Source: JAHECE01 sp963780675 (GTDB lineage Bacteria > Actinomycetota > Actinomycetes > Actinomycetales > JAHECE01). Taken from it: 64,000 nt of DNA. Under the pieces are notes generated by a model, which saw only the letters and a program-made list of their open reading frames with translations, had not been told where the DNA came from and ran no database searches. The stretch spans positions 62,001 to 126,000 of the forward strand of contig CAWACR010000003.1 of assembly GCA_963780675.1 (NCBI GenBank). Reading direction: 5' to 3'. How positions within the stretch are numbered: the first letter of the stretch is position 1; each line of letters opens with the position of its first letter. Both the position numbers and the translations under genes were made by a program. Below, one piece after another: positions 38,604 to 47,739 of the stretch.

Positions 38604-40160
38604 ATGAGGATCGGCGTCCCGCGCGAGGTGCGCGCAGGCGAGCGGTTGGTGGCGGCGACACCGAAGAGCGTCGGAGGGCTCACGGCCCTCGGGTACGACG
38701 TCGTCGTGGAGGCGGGCGCCGGAACGGCGGCCACGTTCTCTGACGAGGCCTACGTCGCGGCCGGCGCGACGATCGGGACGACCGATGAGGTCTGGGGCGC
38801 CGACGTCGTCACGGCGGTGAACGCGCCGACGCCGGCGCAGGTCGCCGCGCTGAGGGACGGCGCGACGCTCGTCGCGATGCTCTCCCCGGCCACGCGACCG
38901 GACCTGGTCGACTCCCTGGCGGCACGCGGCGTCGCGGCTCTCTCGCTGGACGCGGTTCCGCGGATCTCGCGCGCGCAGTCGCTCGACGTCCTGTCCACTC
39001 TCTCGAACGTGGCGGGCTACCGGGCGGTGGTCGAGGCGGCGACCGAGTTCGGCGGGATGTTCGCCGGGCAGGTCACGGCGGCCGGTAAGACGCCGCCGGC
39101 GAAGGTCTTCGTCATCGGAGGCGGCGTCGCCGGGCTCGCCGCCATCGGCGCGGCCAGCTCGCTCGGGGCGCAGGTGCGCGCGTTCGACGTGCGTCCCGAG
39201 GCGGGCGAGCAGATCGAGTCCATGGGTGCCACCTTCGTCCAGGCGGAGGGAGCGCAGCAGGAGGTGAGCGCCGACGGGTACGCCTCGGCGCTCACGGACC
39301 GGCAGCAGGCCCTGACCGAGGAGCTGTACGCCCGCGAGTGCGCGAGCGCCGACATCGTCATCACCACCGCTCTCGTGCGCGGATCGGCGCCCAGGACGAT
39401 CACGGCCGAGACGGTCGCGGCGATGCGGCCGGGATCGGTGATCGTGGACATGGCCGCATCGGGCGGCGGCAACTGCGAACTGACCGTGCCCGGGGAGCGG
39501 GTCGTGACGAGCAACGGCGTCGTCGTCCTCGGATGGACGGACCTGGCCGGCCGGTTGCCGCAGCAGACGTCCCAGCTCTTCGCCACGAACCTGGTCAACC
39601 TGCTCACGCTGCTGACGCCGGCCAAGGACGGCGTGCTCGCCCTCGACCTCGAGGACCCGGTGCAGCGCGGGATGACCGTCACGCACCGCGGCTCGGTGCT
39701 GTGGCCGCCTCCGCCGGTGCAGGTCTCCGCCGCTCCCACCACGGCGGCGCCCGAGGTGCCGCGGGTCGACCCCGCCGAGAAGGCCCGGCTCGAGGCCGAG
39801 GCCGCGGTCGGCCGCACGCGGCGCCGGCTGGCCTGGTCGGCGGTCGCTGCGGTGCTGGTGGTCCTGGCCGTGACGTTCTCACCGCCGAGCTTCGCCGGGT
39901 ACTTCACCGTGTTCGCCCTGGCCGTGGTCGTGGGCTTCTACGTGATCAGCGGCGTCTCGCACTCGCTGCACACACCTCTGATGGCCCAGACGAACGCGAT
40001 CTCCGGGATCATCCTGGTCGGCGCGTTGCTCCAGCTCGGCTCGTCCGACGTCTGGGTGATGGGGATGTCCTTCATCGCGGCGACGATCGCCTCGATCAAC
40101 ATCTTCGGTGGGTTCCTCGTGTCCTACCGGATGCTCGGCATGTTCAAGAGGGAGGCGTGA
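38604..40160 (+). CDS. pntA: NAD(P) transhydrogenase alpha subunit
   Basis: 518 residues from ATG 38604 after GAGGAGAA. NAD-binding domain I: MRIGVPREVRAGERLVAATPKSV, with the Rossmann loop VIGGGVAGLAAIGAASSLGAQVRAFDVRPE. Four membrane segments at the C-terminus (about 410-510) correspond to PntAA fused with PntAB. Uses proton motive force to reduce NADP with NADH. It overlaps or touches pntB. Confidence 0.95.
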   Translation: MRIGVPREVRAGERLVAATPKSVGGLTALGYDVVVEAGAGTAATFSDEAYVAAGATIGTTDEVWGADVVTAVNAPTPAQVAALRDGATLVAMLSPATRPDLVDSLAARGVAALSLDAVPRISRAQSLDVLSTLSNVAGYRAVVEAATEFGGMFAGQVTAAGKTPPAKVFVIGGGVAGLAAIGAASSLGAQVRAFDVRPEAGEQIESMGATFVQAEGAQQEVSADGYASALTDRQQALTEELYARECASADIVITTALVRGSAPRTITAETVAAMRPGSVIVDMAASGGGNCELTVPGERVVTSNGVVVLGWTDLAGRLPQQTSQLFATNLVNLLTLLTPAKDGVLALDLEDPVQRGMTVTHRGSVLWPPPPVQVSAAPTTAAPEVPRVDPAEKARLEAEAAVGRTRRRLAWSAVAAVLVVLAVTFSPPSFAGYFTVFALAVVVGFYVISGVSHSLHTPLMAQTNAISGIILVGALLQLGSSDVWVMGMSFIAATIASINIFGGFLVSYRMLGMFKREA

Positions 40161-40162
40161 GC

Positions 40163-41626
40163 ATGCTGCTCCAGTTCGTCCAAGGGCTGTACATCGTGGC
40201 CGGGGTCCTGTTCATCCTGTCGCTGGCCGGTCTGTCCAAGCCGACCACCGCGCGCACGGGCAACATCGCCGGCATGGTCGGCATGGCGCTCGCGCTCGCG
40301 GCGACGATCATCCACTCGCTGTACACCTCGTACGAGGACCCGGACCACCGGCAGTCGGTGCTCGTCACCGGGCTGCTCATCCTTGCCGTGCTGGCGATCG
40401 GTGCCGCGATCGGCACCCCGATCGCTCGCAAGGTCGAGATGACCCAGATGCCGGAGCTCATCGCCGCGTTCCATTCGTTCGTCGGCATGGCCGCCGTGCT
40501 GGTGGGCGTCAACTCGTTCCTCGCGCCAGAGGGGGAGGGCGGCGCGGTGCACCTGGTGGAGGTGGCCCTCGGGGTGCTCATCGGTGCCTACACCTTCACC
40601 GGGTCGGTGGTCGCGTACCTCAAGCTCTCGGCGAAGATGAAGTCGGCCCCGCTCGTTCTGCCGGGCCGCAACCTCCTCAACCTCGGCGGGTTCGCGATCT
40701 TCGTCGGGCTGACGGTCTGGCTGCTGGTGCTGCCGGCGGAGAGCGTCGGGCTCGGCGTCGTGCTGGTCGTCGCGATGGCGGTGCTCGGCTTCGCGCTCGG
40801 CTGGCACATGGTCGCGGCGATCGGCGGTGGCGACATGCCCGTCGTCGTGTCGATGCTCAACTCCTACTCCGGGTGGGCCGCGGCCGCCGCCGGGTTCATG
40901 TTGGGCAACAACCTGCTCATCATCACCGGGTCCCTGGTGGGGTCCTCCGGCGCGATCCTCAGCTACATCATGTGCCGGGCGATGAACCGGTCCTTCTTCT
41001 CGGTCATCCTCGGCGGCTTCGGGACGTCCGAGGGCACCGTGGTCGACTCGGGGCAGGACTACGGCACGCACCACGAGATCAGCGCCGAGGCGACGGCCGA
41101 CCTCCTCGCGCACGCGACATCGGTGGTCATCACGCCCGGCTACGGCATGGCGGTGGCGAAGGCGCAGTACCCGGTCGCGGACCTGGTCGCGCGCCTGCGC
41201 GCCCGTGGGGTCAAGGTCCGGTTCGGCGTGCACCCGGTCGCCGGGCGCCTGCCCGGGCACATGAACGTGCTCCTCGCCGAGGCCAAGGTGCCCTACGACA
41301 TCGTGCTGGAGATGGACGAGATCAACGACGACTTCGCCGACACCGACGTCGTCCTCGTCATCGGCGCGAACGACACCGTCAACCCGGCCGCGCTCGAGGA
41401 CCCGGGCTCGCCGATCGCGGGCATGCCCGTGCTCGAGGTGTGGCACGCACACCAGGTGATCGTCTTCAAGCGGTCGATGGCCACGGGCTACGCCGGCGTG
41501 CAGAACCCGCTCTTCTTCCGGGACAACACCGCGATGTTGTTCGGGGACGCGAAGGTTCAGGTGGAGAAGATCGTCGCCGCGCTCGTCGCCTCCGACGCGG
41601 AGCGGGCAGGCGTCGGCTCGCGCTGA
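40163..41626 (+). CDS. pntB: NAD(P) transhydrogenase beta subunit
   Basis: 487 residues from ATG 40163. GTG 40157, overlapping the pntA stop, is in frame but sits against the GGGAGG site, so the ATG is preferred. Eight or nine membrane segments are followed by the NADP-binding domain III: VVITPGYGMAVAKAQYPVADLVARL, VKVRFGVHPVAGRLPGHMNVLLAEA and VLVIGANDTVNPAALEDPGSPIAGMPVLEVW. It partners with PntA in the membrane complex. Confidence 0.96.
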   Translation: MLLQFVQGLYIVAGVLFILSLAGLSKPTTARTGNIAGMVGMALALAATIIHSLYTSYEDPDHRQSVLVTGLLILAVLAIGAAIGTPIARKVEMTQMPELIAAFHSFVGMAAVLVGVNSFLAPEGEGGAVHLVEVALGVLIGAYTFTGSVVAYLKLSAKMKSAPLVLPGRNLLNLGGFAIFVGLTVWLLVLPAESVGLGVVLVVAMAVLGFALGWHMVAAIGGGDMPVVVSMLNSYSGWAAAAAGFMLGNNLLIITGSLVGSSGAILSYIMCRAMNRSFFSVILGGFGTSEGTVVDSGQDYGTHHEISAEATADLLAHATSVVITPGYGMAVAKAQYPVADLVARLRARGVKVRFGVHPVAGRLPGHMNVLLAEAKVPYDIVLEMDEINDDFADTDVVLVIGANDTVNPAALEDPGSPIAGMPVLEVWHAHQVIVFKRSMATGYAGVQNPLFFRDNTAMLFGDAKVQVEKIVAALVASDAERAGVGSR

Positions 41627-41638
41627 GAGGTGCCGGAG

Positions 41639-41674
41639 ACCGGCGTGGGCCCCGCCCGCGGGGCCCACGCCGGT
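41639..41674 (+). terminator. Terminator after pntB
   Basis: A perfect 16-bp stem: ACCGGCGTGGGCCCCG (41639-41654) pairs with 41659-41674 over a 4-nt loop (CCCG), 13 bases after the pntB stop. No T-tract. Confidence 0.65.
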
Positions 41675-41726
41675 CGTCTCCACTGATCCGGCCTCCAGTC
41701 CCACCCCGAGGCGGTACCAACCGCAC

Positions 41727-41732
41727 TAGGCT
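41727..41732 (+). promoter_or_regulatory. Putative -10 of eno
   Basis: TAGGCT 36 bases before the eno ATG, matching the TAnnnT type seen before several genes here (55491, 46187). It is followed by a clear AAAGGAG ribosome site. No strong -35. Confidence 0.35.
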
Positions 41733-41767
41733 CCGAATGCATCCGTCACCCCACCAAAGGAGCCCCC

Positions 41768-43048
41768 ATGGCCAGCATCGAGGCCGTAGGCGCCCGCGAG
41801 ATCCTGGACTCGCGCGGCAACCCCACCGTCGAGGTCGAGGTCCTTCTCGACGACGGCACGACCGCCCGCGCGGGCGTCCCCTCGGGCGCCTCCACAGGCG
41901 CCTTCGAGGCCGTGGAGCGCCGCGACGCTGACTCCGGCCGCTACCTGGGCAAGGGCGTCCAGCACGCCGTCGACGCCGTCAACGACGTCATCGCCCCCGA
42001 GGTTCTCGGCCTCGAGGCCAGCCAGCAGCGCCTCCTCGACCAGACCCTCATCGACCTCGACGGCACGCCCAACAAGGGCAATCTGGGCGCCAACGCGATC
42101 CTCGGCGTGTCCCTCGCCGTCGCCCGCGCCGCGGCCGAGAGCGCCGACCTCCCGCTCTTCCGCTACATCGGCGGGCCGAACGCGCACCTCCTGCCCGTCC
42201 CGATGATGAACATCCTCAACGGTGGGTCGCACGCGGACTCCAACGTCGACATCCAGGAGTTCATGGTCGCCCCCATCGGCGCGCCCACGTTCAAGGAGGC
42301 CCTGCGCTGGGGCGCCGAGACGTACCACTCGCTGAAGTCGGTCCTCAAGAGCCGCGGCCTCGCGACCGGCCTGGGCGACGAGGGTGGCTTCGCCCCCAAC
42401 CTGCCGAGCAACCGGGACGCGCTGGACCTCATTCTCGTGGCCATCGAGAAGGCAGGCTTCGCCCCGGGCAAGGACGTCGCGCTCGCGCTCGACGTCGCGG
42501 CCACGGAGTTCTTCTCGGACGGCAAGTACGCCTTCGAGGGCTCCGCCCAGCAGGGCGCCTGGATGATCGAGTACTACGAGAAGCTCGTCGCGGACTACCC
42601 GCTCGTGTCCATCGAGGACCCGCTGGACGAGGACGCCTGGGAAGCCTGGAGCGCCATGGTCGACCTCCTGGGCGACAAGGTGCAGATCGTCGGCGACGAC
42701 CTGTTCGTCACCAACCCGATCCGCCTCGCCAAGGGCATCCAGCTCCAGTCCGCGAACTCCCTCCTCGTGAAGGTGAACCAGATCGGTTCGCTGACCGAGA
42801 CCCTCGACGCCGTGACGATGGCCCAGCGGGCCGGCTTCACCGCGATGGTGTCGCACCGCTCCGGCGAGACCGAGGACACGACGATCGCCGACCTCGCGGT
42901 CGCCACCAACTCGGGCCAGATCAAGACCGGCGCGCCCGCCCGCGGCGAGCGCATCAACAAGTACAACCAGCTCCTGCGCATCGAGGACGAGCTCGGCGAC
43001 GCCGCCAGGTACGCCGGCGCCGCCGCCTTCCCGCGGTTCTCGGCCTGA
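41768..43048 (+). CDS. eno: Enolase
   Basis: 426 residues from ATG 41768. Converts 2-phosphoglycerate to phosphoenolpyruvate. Motifs: AREILDSRGNPTVEVEV, GVPSGASTGAFEAVERRD, NGGSHADSNVDIQEFMVAP, GDEGGFAPNL, IVGDDLFVTNP, LLVKVNQIGSLTETLD and SHRSGETEDT, with the metal Asp/Glu and catalytic Lys in place. A good AAAGGAG site precedes it. It is followed by the ftsB-like gene, as in many actinobacteria, though with its own double terminator. Confidence 0.98.
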   Translation: MASIEAVGAREILDSRGNPTVEVEVLLDDGTTARAGVPSGASTGAFEAVERRDADSGRYLGKGVQHAVDAVNDVIAPEVLGLEASQQRLLDQTLIDLDGTPNKGNLGANAILGVSLAVARAAAESADLPLFRYIGGPNAHLLPVPMMNILNGGSHADSNVDIQEFMVAPIGAPTFKEALRWGAETYHSLKSVLKSRGLATGLGDEGGFAPNLPSNRDALDLILVAIEKAGFAPGKDVALALDVAATEFFSDGKYAFEGSAQQGAWMIEYYEKLVADYPLVSIEDPLDEDAWEAWSAMVDLLGDKVQIVGDDLFVTNPIRLAKGIQLQSANSLLVKVNQIGSLTETLDAVTMAQRAGFTAMVSHRSGETEDTTIADLAVATNSGQIKTGAPARGERINKYNQLLRIEDELGDAARYAGAAAFPRFSA

Positions 43049-43059
43049 TCACAGCACCA

Positions 43060-43134
43060 CCTGCCGGACGCTGAGGCATCCGGCAGGCTACGAGTCGCCC
43101 TGCACCTCTCGAGAGAGCGGTGCAGGGCGACTCG
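43060..43134 (+). terminator. Two-stem terminator after eno
   Basis: A first stem CCTGCCGGA/TCCGGCAGG (43060-43068, 43079-43087), then a perfect 16-bp stem (43091-43106 with 43119-43134) followed by GTCTTT. This is the most conventional intrinsic terminator in the window. Confidence 0.8.
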
Positions 43135-43303
43135 CGTCTTTCCGCCCGCAGGTCTCCGCCGCCCTCGGGACGGGAGGAGGGGCCGGGATGGGGGAGGGGC
43201 CGGGGCGAAGGAACACCTCCCGCCGCCACCAGGCGCGGCGTCCGGCGACACTCACGACGTCGCCTGCGAGGCTCGGTCCTCGCCATGAGGGACGATTGCC
43301 CCC

Positions 43304-44053
43304 ATGACCACCAGGCGGCCGACCGTTCCGCGCGCGCTCGCGCGGGCGTCCGCCGCACCGGTCGACGCGTCGCGGGTCCCCGCCTCGGCCGCCGCCCCTG
43401 CCGCGGATCCCCAGAACGCCGCCCCCGCGGGGCCGCCCCCGGCAGTCCCGCCTGCAGTCCCCCCGACCGGGCGACCGCCCCTCGGACGGCCTCGGCGGGC
43501 GACGTCGTCGGCCCGGCCCGCCTCGCGACCCGACCGCGGTTCGCCCACGCGGCCCGAGCGCCGCGCGAGGTGGACCCGGCCCTCGCAGGCGGCGGCGGAG
43601 AGGCCTCCGCGGGCCGTCACCGTGCGCACGATCGTCCTGGGCCTCGTGGTGCTCGTCGCGTTCGTGGTGCTCGCGCCGACGCTGCGCGCGTTCCTCACCC
43701 AGAGCGAGCAGGAGCGGGCGGTCGAGGCGGAATACGCGGCCGCGGCGGCGCAGGTCCAGGACCTGGAGCGCGAGCTCGCCCGGTGGGAGGACCCGGCCTA
43801 CGTCCAGACCCGGGCCCGCGAACGCCTCTCGTACGTGATGCCGGGGGAGGTGCCCTACCGCGTGATCGACCCCCAGACGATCCCGACCGAGGAGGGCGCG
43901 GATCAGGCCGAGCAACAGGGGCTCGTCGCGTCCGTCCGGCCCGGCCCGCAGGTCCCGTGGTACCTCACGGTGTGGGACTCGGTGGTGGAGGCCGGCGAAC
44001 CGGAGTCGGCGGACGACGGCGTGCGCGTCCCGAGCGGGGCGGTCGGGCCGTGA
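43304..44053 (+). CDS. FtsB/DivIC-type septum formation initiator
   Basis: 249 residues from ATG 43304. A ~100-residue Pro/Ala/Arg-rich cytosolic tail, one membrane helix at about 107-125, a coiled coil at about 131-161, then the conserved WEDPAYVQTRARERLSYVMPGEVPY. This is the FtsB/DivIC layout of divisome proteins, working with FtsL and FtsQ. The basic N-terminal tail is longer than in most bacteria but common in actinobacteria. It overlaps the presumed start of the DUF501 gene (GTGA at 44050). Confidence 0.88.
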   Translation: MTTRRPTVPRALARASAAPVDASRVPASAAAPAADPQNAAPAGPPPAVPPAVPPTGRPPLGRPRRATSSARPASRPDRGSPTRPERRARWTRPSQAAAERPPRAVTVRTIVLGLVVLVAFVVLAPTLRAFLTQSEQERAVEAEYAAAAAQVQDLERELARWEDPAYVQTRARERLSYVMPGEVPYRVIDPQTIPTEEGADQAEQQGLVASVRPGPQVPWYLTVWDSVVEAGEPESADDGVRVPSGAVGP

Positions 44054-44080
44054 GTGACGTGAACCGGGCGGCCCTCCCCA

Positions 44081-44113
44081 GCGACCTGCGACCCGGGGCG
44101 ACCTGCGACCCGG
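44081..44113 (+). repeat. 17-bp tandem duplication breaking the DUF501 frame
   Basis: GCGACCTGCGACCCGG occurs at 44081-44096 and again at 44098-44113, a 17-bp period. Because 17 is not a multiple of three it shifts the frame between the GTG at 44050 and the DUF501 body. Deleting one copy joins them as SDLRPGDLEVLREQLG. Confidence 0.85.
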
Positions 44114-44123
44114 CGACCTCGAG

Positions 44124-44582
44124 GTGCTGCGCGAGCAGCTGGGACGCGAGCCCCGCGGCGTGGTGGGCGTCGCCGCGCGCTGCGAGTGCGGGCGGCCGAC
44201 GGTCGTCCGGACGGCGCCGAGGCTCGAGGACGGCACGCCGTTCCCGACGACGTTCTACCTGACGTGCCCGCCCGCCGTCGCAGCCGTGTCGGGCCTCGAG
44301 GCGCGTGGGGTCATGCGTGAGATGACGGAGCGGCTCGCGGTCGACGCCGAGCTCGCGGCGGCCTACCGGGCCGCGCACGAGGACTACCTCGCGCGGCGCG
44401 CCGTGCTCGGGGCGGTGCCGGAGATCGAGGGCATCTCCGCGGGCGGGATGCCCACGCGGGTCAAGTGCCTGCACGTCCTCGTGGGTCACGCGCTCGCCGT
44501 CGGGCCGGGCGTCAACCCGCTGGGGGACGAGGCCCTCGCCCTGATCCGCCACGTCTGGGGCCCGGACCGCTGCACCTGCTGA
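44124..44582 (+). CDS. DUF501 family protein, N-terminus shifted by duplication
   Basis: 152 residues from GTG 44124, the first usable start in frame. The body REPRGVVGVAARCECGRPTVVRTAPRLEDGTPFPTTFYLTCP and the end IRHVWGPDRCTC are typical DUF501, with paired cysteines (CEC…CRC-like) that may bind metal. Function is unknown. The gene sits in the standard eno-ftsB-DUF501-ppx order. The natural start was probably GTG 44050, overlapping the ftsB-like stop, but the 17-bp duplication at 44081-44113 separates it. A shortened functional protein from 44124 is possible. Confidence 0.85.
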   Translation: MLREQLGREPRGVVGVAARCECGRPTVVRTAPRLEDGTPFPTTFYLTCPPAVAAVSGLEARGVMREMTERLAVDAELAAAYRAAHEDYLARRAVLGAVPEIEGISAGGMPTRVKCLHVLVGHALAVGPGVNPLGDEALALIRHVWGPDRCTC

Positions 44583-44630
44583 GCCCGAGCCCGGCACGGG
44601 ACGGGCCGGGCGGTGCGGCAGGATGGCCCC

Positions 44631-45608
44631 GTGACCCGGGTAGCGGCCATCGACTGTGGCACCAACTCCATCCGCCTCCTCGTCGCGGACGTGGAGGCCG
44701 ACGACGGCGCGACCACCCGTGGGCGCCGGCTCACCGACGTCGTCCGCACCATGGAGGTCGTCCGCCTGGGCGAGGGCGTCGACCGGACGGGCCGGCTGAA
44801 CCCGGAGGCTCTCGAGCGCACCCTCGCCGCCACGCGCCGCTACGCCGCCGAGTGCGCGGACCACGGAGTCGAGCGCGTGCGGTTCGTCGCGACGTCGGCC
44901 TCGCGCGACGTGGAGAACCGGCAGGAGTTCGTCGACGGCGTGCGGGACGCTCTCGGCGTGGAGCCCGAGGTGATCTCCGGCGATGAGGAGGCCGAGCTCT
45001 CCTTCCAGGGCGCGCTCAGCGCGGTGCGGGGCGAGCACCGCCGGCCGTACCTCGTCGTCGACATCGGCGGCGGCTCCACCGAGTTCGCCCTCGGGGTCGA
45101 CCACGTGGTCGCCGCCCGGTCGGTCAACATCGGGTGCGTCCGATTGACGGAACGGCACATGGCAGGCGACCCGCCCACACCCGAGCAGATCGCCGCGACG
45201 AGCGCCGACGTCCGCGCCGCCCTCGACGCCGTGGACCGCGTCGTGCCCCTGGGGCGAACCGGCACCCTCGTCGGTCTCGCGGGCACCGTGACCACCGTGA
45301 CAGCCCGCGCGCTGCGGCTTCCCACGTACGACCCCGCCCGGATCGACGGCGCTGTCCTGCCGCCCGACGCCATCCTGACGGCGGCGCGCGACCTGCTCGA
45401 GATGACCAGGGCGGAACGCGCCGCCCAGCCCTACATGCACCCGGGGCGGGTGGACGTCATCGGCGCCGGGGCGCTCGTGTGGTCCGACATCGTCTCGCGG
45501 GTCCGGGCCGAGGTGGGACGAGCGGGCGGCAAGCTCCGCGAGGTGGTCACGAGCGAGCACGACATCCTCGACGGCATCGCGCTGGCGCTCGGAAGGGGAG
45601 ACGCATGA
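44631..45608 (+). CDS. ppx: Exopolyphosphatase / pppGpp phosphohydrolase (Ppx/GppA)
   Basis: 325 residues from GTG 44631 after GCAGGA; GTG 44613 is a poorer alternative. Removes terminal phosphate from polyphosphate or pppGpp. The ASKHA fold shows AAIDCGTNSIRLLVAD, VEVVRLGEGV-like strands, FVATSASRDVENR, VVDIGGGSTEFALG and GLAGTVTTV. It matches the short single-module actinobacterial Ppx. The start of ybaK overlaps its stop (ATGA). With the two PPK2 enzymes in this window it completes a make-and-break set for polyphosphate. Confidence 0.93.
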   Translation: MTRVAAIDCGTNSIRLLVADVEADDGATTRGRRLTDVVRTMEVVRLGEGVDRTGRLNPEALERTLAATRRYAAECADHGVERVRFVATSASRDVENRQEFVDGVRDALGVEPEVISGDEEAELSFQGALSAVRGEHRRPYLVVDIGGGSTEFALGVDHVVAARSVNIGCVRLTERHMAGDPPTPEQIAATSADVRAALDAVDRVVPLGRTGTLVGLAGTVTTVTARALRLPTYDPARIDGAVLPPDAILTAARDLLEMTRAERAAQPYMHPGRVDVIGAGALVWSDIVSRVRAEVGRAGGKLREVVTSEHDILDGIALALGRGDA

Positions 45609-46117
45609 CGGACGACGACGGCGCCCGGCTCGGCGGGGGCGGCGCCTCGCGCGGGGAGCAACGCGCGCTCGCGGCGCTCGACGCCGCGGGGATCGCGCAC
45701 CGCATCGTGCGGCACGGCCGGGTCGCGAGCCTGGCCGAGGCGGCCCGCGTGCGGGGGATCGCGCCGTCGGGCATCGTCAAGACGATCGTGGTGCGCCGCG
45801 GGGACGACGACTTCCTCTTCGTCCTCGTTCCCGGTGACCGGACCATCTCCTGGCCCAAGCTGCGTGCCTTGCTCGGTGTGAGCCGGCTGTCGATGCCCGA
45901 CGCCGCGACCGCCCTGGCCGTCACCGGCTACGAGCGGGGCACCATCACACCTTTCGGCTCGCTGCGGCCGTGGCCCGTGATCGCCGACGAGCGCGTCCTC
46001 GCCGGTCCCGCGTCGATCGGCGCCGGCGCGCACGGGGTGTCCGCCACGGTCGAGGGCGCGGACCTCGCCGCCGCGCTGGGCGCTGTCGTCGCCGACGTCA
46101 CGGACCCGGAGGCCTGA
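45605..46117 (+). CDS. YbaK/EbsC-type aminoacyl-tRNA deacylase
   Basis: 170 residues from ATG 45605, four bases overlapping ppx. The YbaK fold: AGIAHRIVRHGRVASLAEAARVRGIAPSGIVKTIVVRRGDD, with the conserved Lys in IVKT, then VLVPGDRTISWPKL and GYERGTITPFG. Members clear Cys-tRNA(Pro) or other mischarged tRNAs. The exact substrate is not resolvable from sequence. Confidence 0.87.
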   Translation: MTDDDGARLGGGGASRGEQRALAALDAAGIAHRIVRHGRVASLAEAARVRGIAPSGIVKTIVVRRGDDDFLFVLVPGDRTISWPKLRALLGVSRLSMPDAATALAVTGYERGTITPFGSLRPWPVIADERVLAGPASIGAGAHGVSATVEGADLAAALGAVVADVTDPEA

Positions 46118-46186
46118 GGACCGTCCCTTGCGGCGGGCCGGGGCACCGCCGTCGGGCGAAGTGGGACGGGCGAGGCTCACCTCACC

Positions 46187-46192
46187 TAGCAT
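46187..46192 (+). promoter_or_regulatory. Putative leaderless -10 of the NDH-2 gene
   Basis: TAGCAT six bases before the ATG at 46199, the spacing typical for leaderless actinobacterial transcripts. No clear -35. Confidence 0.35.
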
Positions 46193-46198
46193 GTGCCA

Positions 46199-47650
46199 AT
46201 GACCACCGAGACTGCGGCCAAGGTCGCCGCGCAGGATCGTTCCCGCAAAGCCCCTCGCATCCTCGTCGCCGGTGGCGGGTACGTGGGCCTCTACACCGCC
46301 CTTCGGCTGCGCCGCCGATTGGGCCGCAACGACGTCGCGATCGTGGTCGTGGATCCCCGGCCCTACATGACCTACCAGCCCTTCCTCCCCGAGGCCGCGG
46401 CCGGCTCCCTCGAGCCCCGTCACGTCATCACGCCGCTGCGGCGCGAGCTCGAGGGTGCGACCGTCCTGCACGGCAAGATCACCGAGATCCGCCACGCCGA
46501 GCGCAAGGCGGTCATCGCGCCCGAGCTCGAGGAGCCCTACACGGTCACCTACGACCACCTGGTGGTCTCGCTGGGGGCCGTCGTCCGCACGCTGCCCATC
46601 CCGGGCCTCGCGGAGATGGGTATCGGGTTCAAGCAGATCGAGGAGGCTCAGGCTCTGCACACCGCCGTGCTGAGCAAGATGGACATCGCCGCCTCCACCT
46701 GGGACCCGGACAAGCGCCGGCGGCTGCTCACCTTCGTCTTCGTGGGCGGCGGGTTCGCCGGAGTCGAGGCGCTCGGCGAGGTCGAGGACATGGCGCGTGC
46801 CGCGTGTCGCGGCTACGACTCGATCACCCCGGAGGACCTGCGCTTCGTCCTGGTGGAGGCCGCTCCGCGGATCCTGCCGGAGCTGGGCGAGGAGCTCGGC
46901 GGCTACGCCGTCGAGCAGCTCCGCAAGCGGGGGATCGACGTGAAGCTCTCGACCAGGCTGGAGTCCTGCGTCGACGGCCACATCGTGCTGTCCGGCGGCG
47001 AGGACTTCGAGGCGGACACCCTCGTGTGGACGGCCGGCGTCAAGCCGAACCCGGTGCTGACGAACAGCGACCTCCCGCTCGACCGGATGGGCAAGGTGCT
47101 CTGCCTGCCCACGCTCCAGGTCTGCGACGAGGACGGGAACGTCGTGCCCGACGCCTGGTCGGCCGGCGACTGCGCCTCGGTGCCCGACCTCGCGGTCGGC
47201 GGCGACGCCAAGTGCCCCCCGACGGCGCAGCACGCCGTGCGTCAGGCCAAGCACCTCGGCGAGAACATCGCTCGCGTGCTCCGGGGCGGCGAGCCGCTCC
47301 CCTACAAGCACAAGAACAAGGGCACGGTCGCCTCGCTCGGCCTGTTCAAGGGCGTGGCGCAGATCGGCGGCATCAAGTTCCGCGGGTGGCCGGCCTGGTT
47401 CATGCACAGGACCTACCACATGCTCGCCATGCCCACGATGAGCCGAAAGTTCCGGATCGTCACGGACTGGACGGCGGCGCTCTTCTTCCGCCGCGAGATG
47501 GTCGCCCTCGGCACGCTGGAGAACCCCCGGGCGGCGTTCGTCCAGGCGGCGACCCCGGCCAAGCCCAAGCCGGCGGTGGTCGCGGAGCCTGCGCCGGTCG
47601 CCGCGGCGGCCGCCCCGGAGCCCCCGGCCGCGACCCCCGCCGGCGCCTGA
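46199..47650 (+). CDS. ndh: Type II NADH dehydrogenase (FAD-dependent)
   Basis: 483 residues from ATG 46199; GTG 46193 is in frame. Oxidises NADH and reduces menaquinone without pumping protons. FAD loop ILVAGGGYVGLYTALRLRR, QPFLPEAAAGSLEPRHV, the NADH loop FVFVGGGFAGVEALGE, and SAGDCASVPDLAV for the flavin tail. A membrane-anchoring amphipathic C-terminal region precedes a Pro/Ala tail (KPKPAVVAEPAPVAAAA…). It ends the eno-to-ybaK block with its own promoter and terminator. Confidence 0.92.
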   Translation: MTTETAAKVAAQDRSRKAPRILVAGGGYVGLYTALRLRRRLGRNDVAIVVVDPRPYMTYQPFLPEAAAGSLEPRHVITPLRRELEGATVLHGKITEIRHAERKAVIAPELEEPYTVTYDHLVVSLGAVVRTLPIPGLAEMGIGFKQIEEAQALHTAVLSKMDIAASTWDPDKRRRLLTFVFVGGGFAGVEALGEVEDMARAACRGYDSITPEDLRFVLVEAAPRILPELGEELGGYAVEQLRKRGIDVKLSTRLESCVDGHIVLSGGEDFEADTLVWTAGVKPNPVLTNSDLPLDRMGKVLCLPTLQVCDEDGNVVPDAWSAGDCASVPDLAVGGDAKCPPTAQHAVRQAKHLGENIARVLRGGEPLPYKHKNKGTVASLGLFKGVAQIGGIKFRGWPAWFMHRTYHMLAMPTMSRKFRIVTDWTAALFFRREMVALGTLENPRAAFVQAATPAKPKPAVVAEPAPVAAAAAPEPPAATPAGA

Positions 47651-47656
47651 CGCCAC

Positions 47657-47701
47657 CGACGACGGCGCGCGCCGGCTCCGAGCGGGCGTGCGCCGTCGTC
47701 G
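47657..47701 (+). terminator. Terminator after ndh
   Basis: CGACGACGGCGC (47657-47668) pairs perfectly with GCGCCGTCGTCG (47690-47701). The same GACGGCGC stem word is used at 54972-55015 and 29729-29793. Confidence 0.6.
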
Positions 47702-47739
47702 TGTCCGGTCCGGGACGGGTGGCGCGCCGTCCCCGGCCG

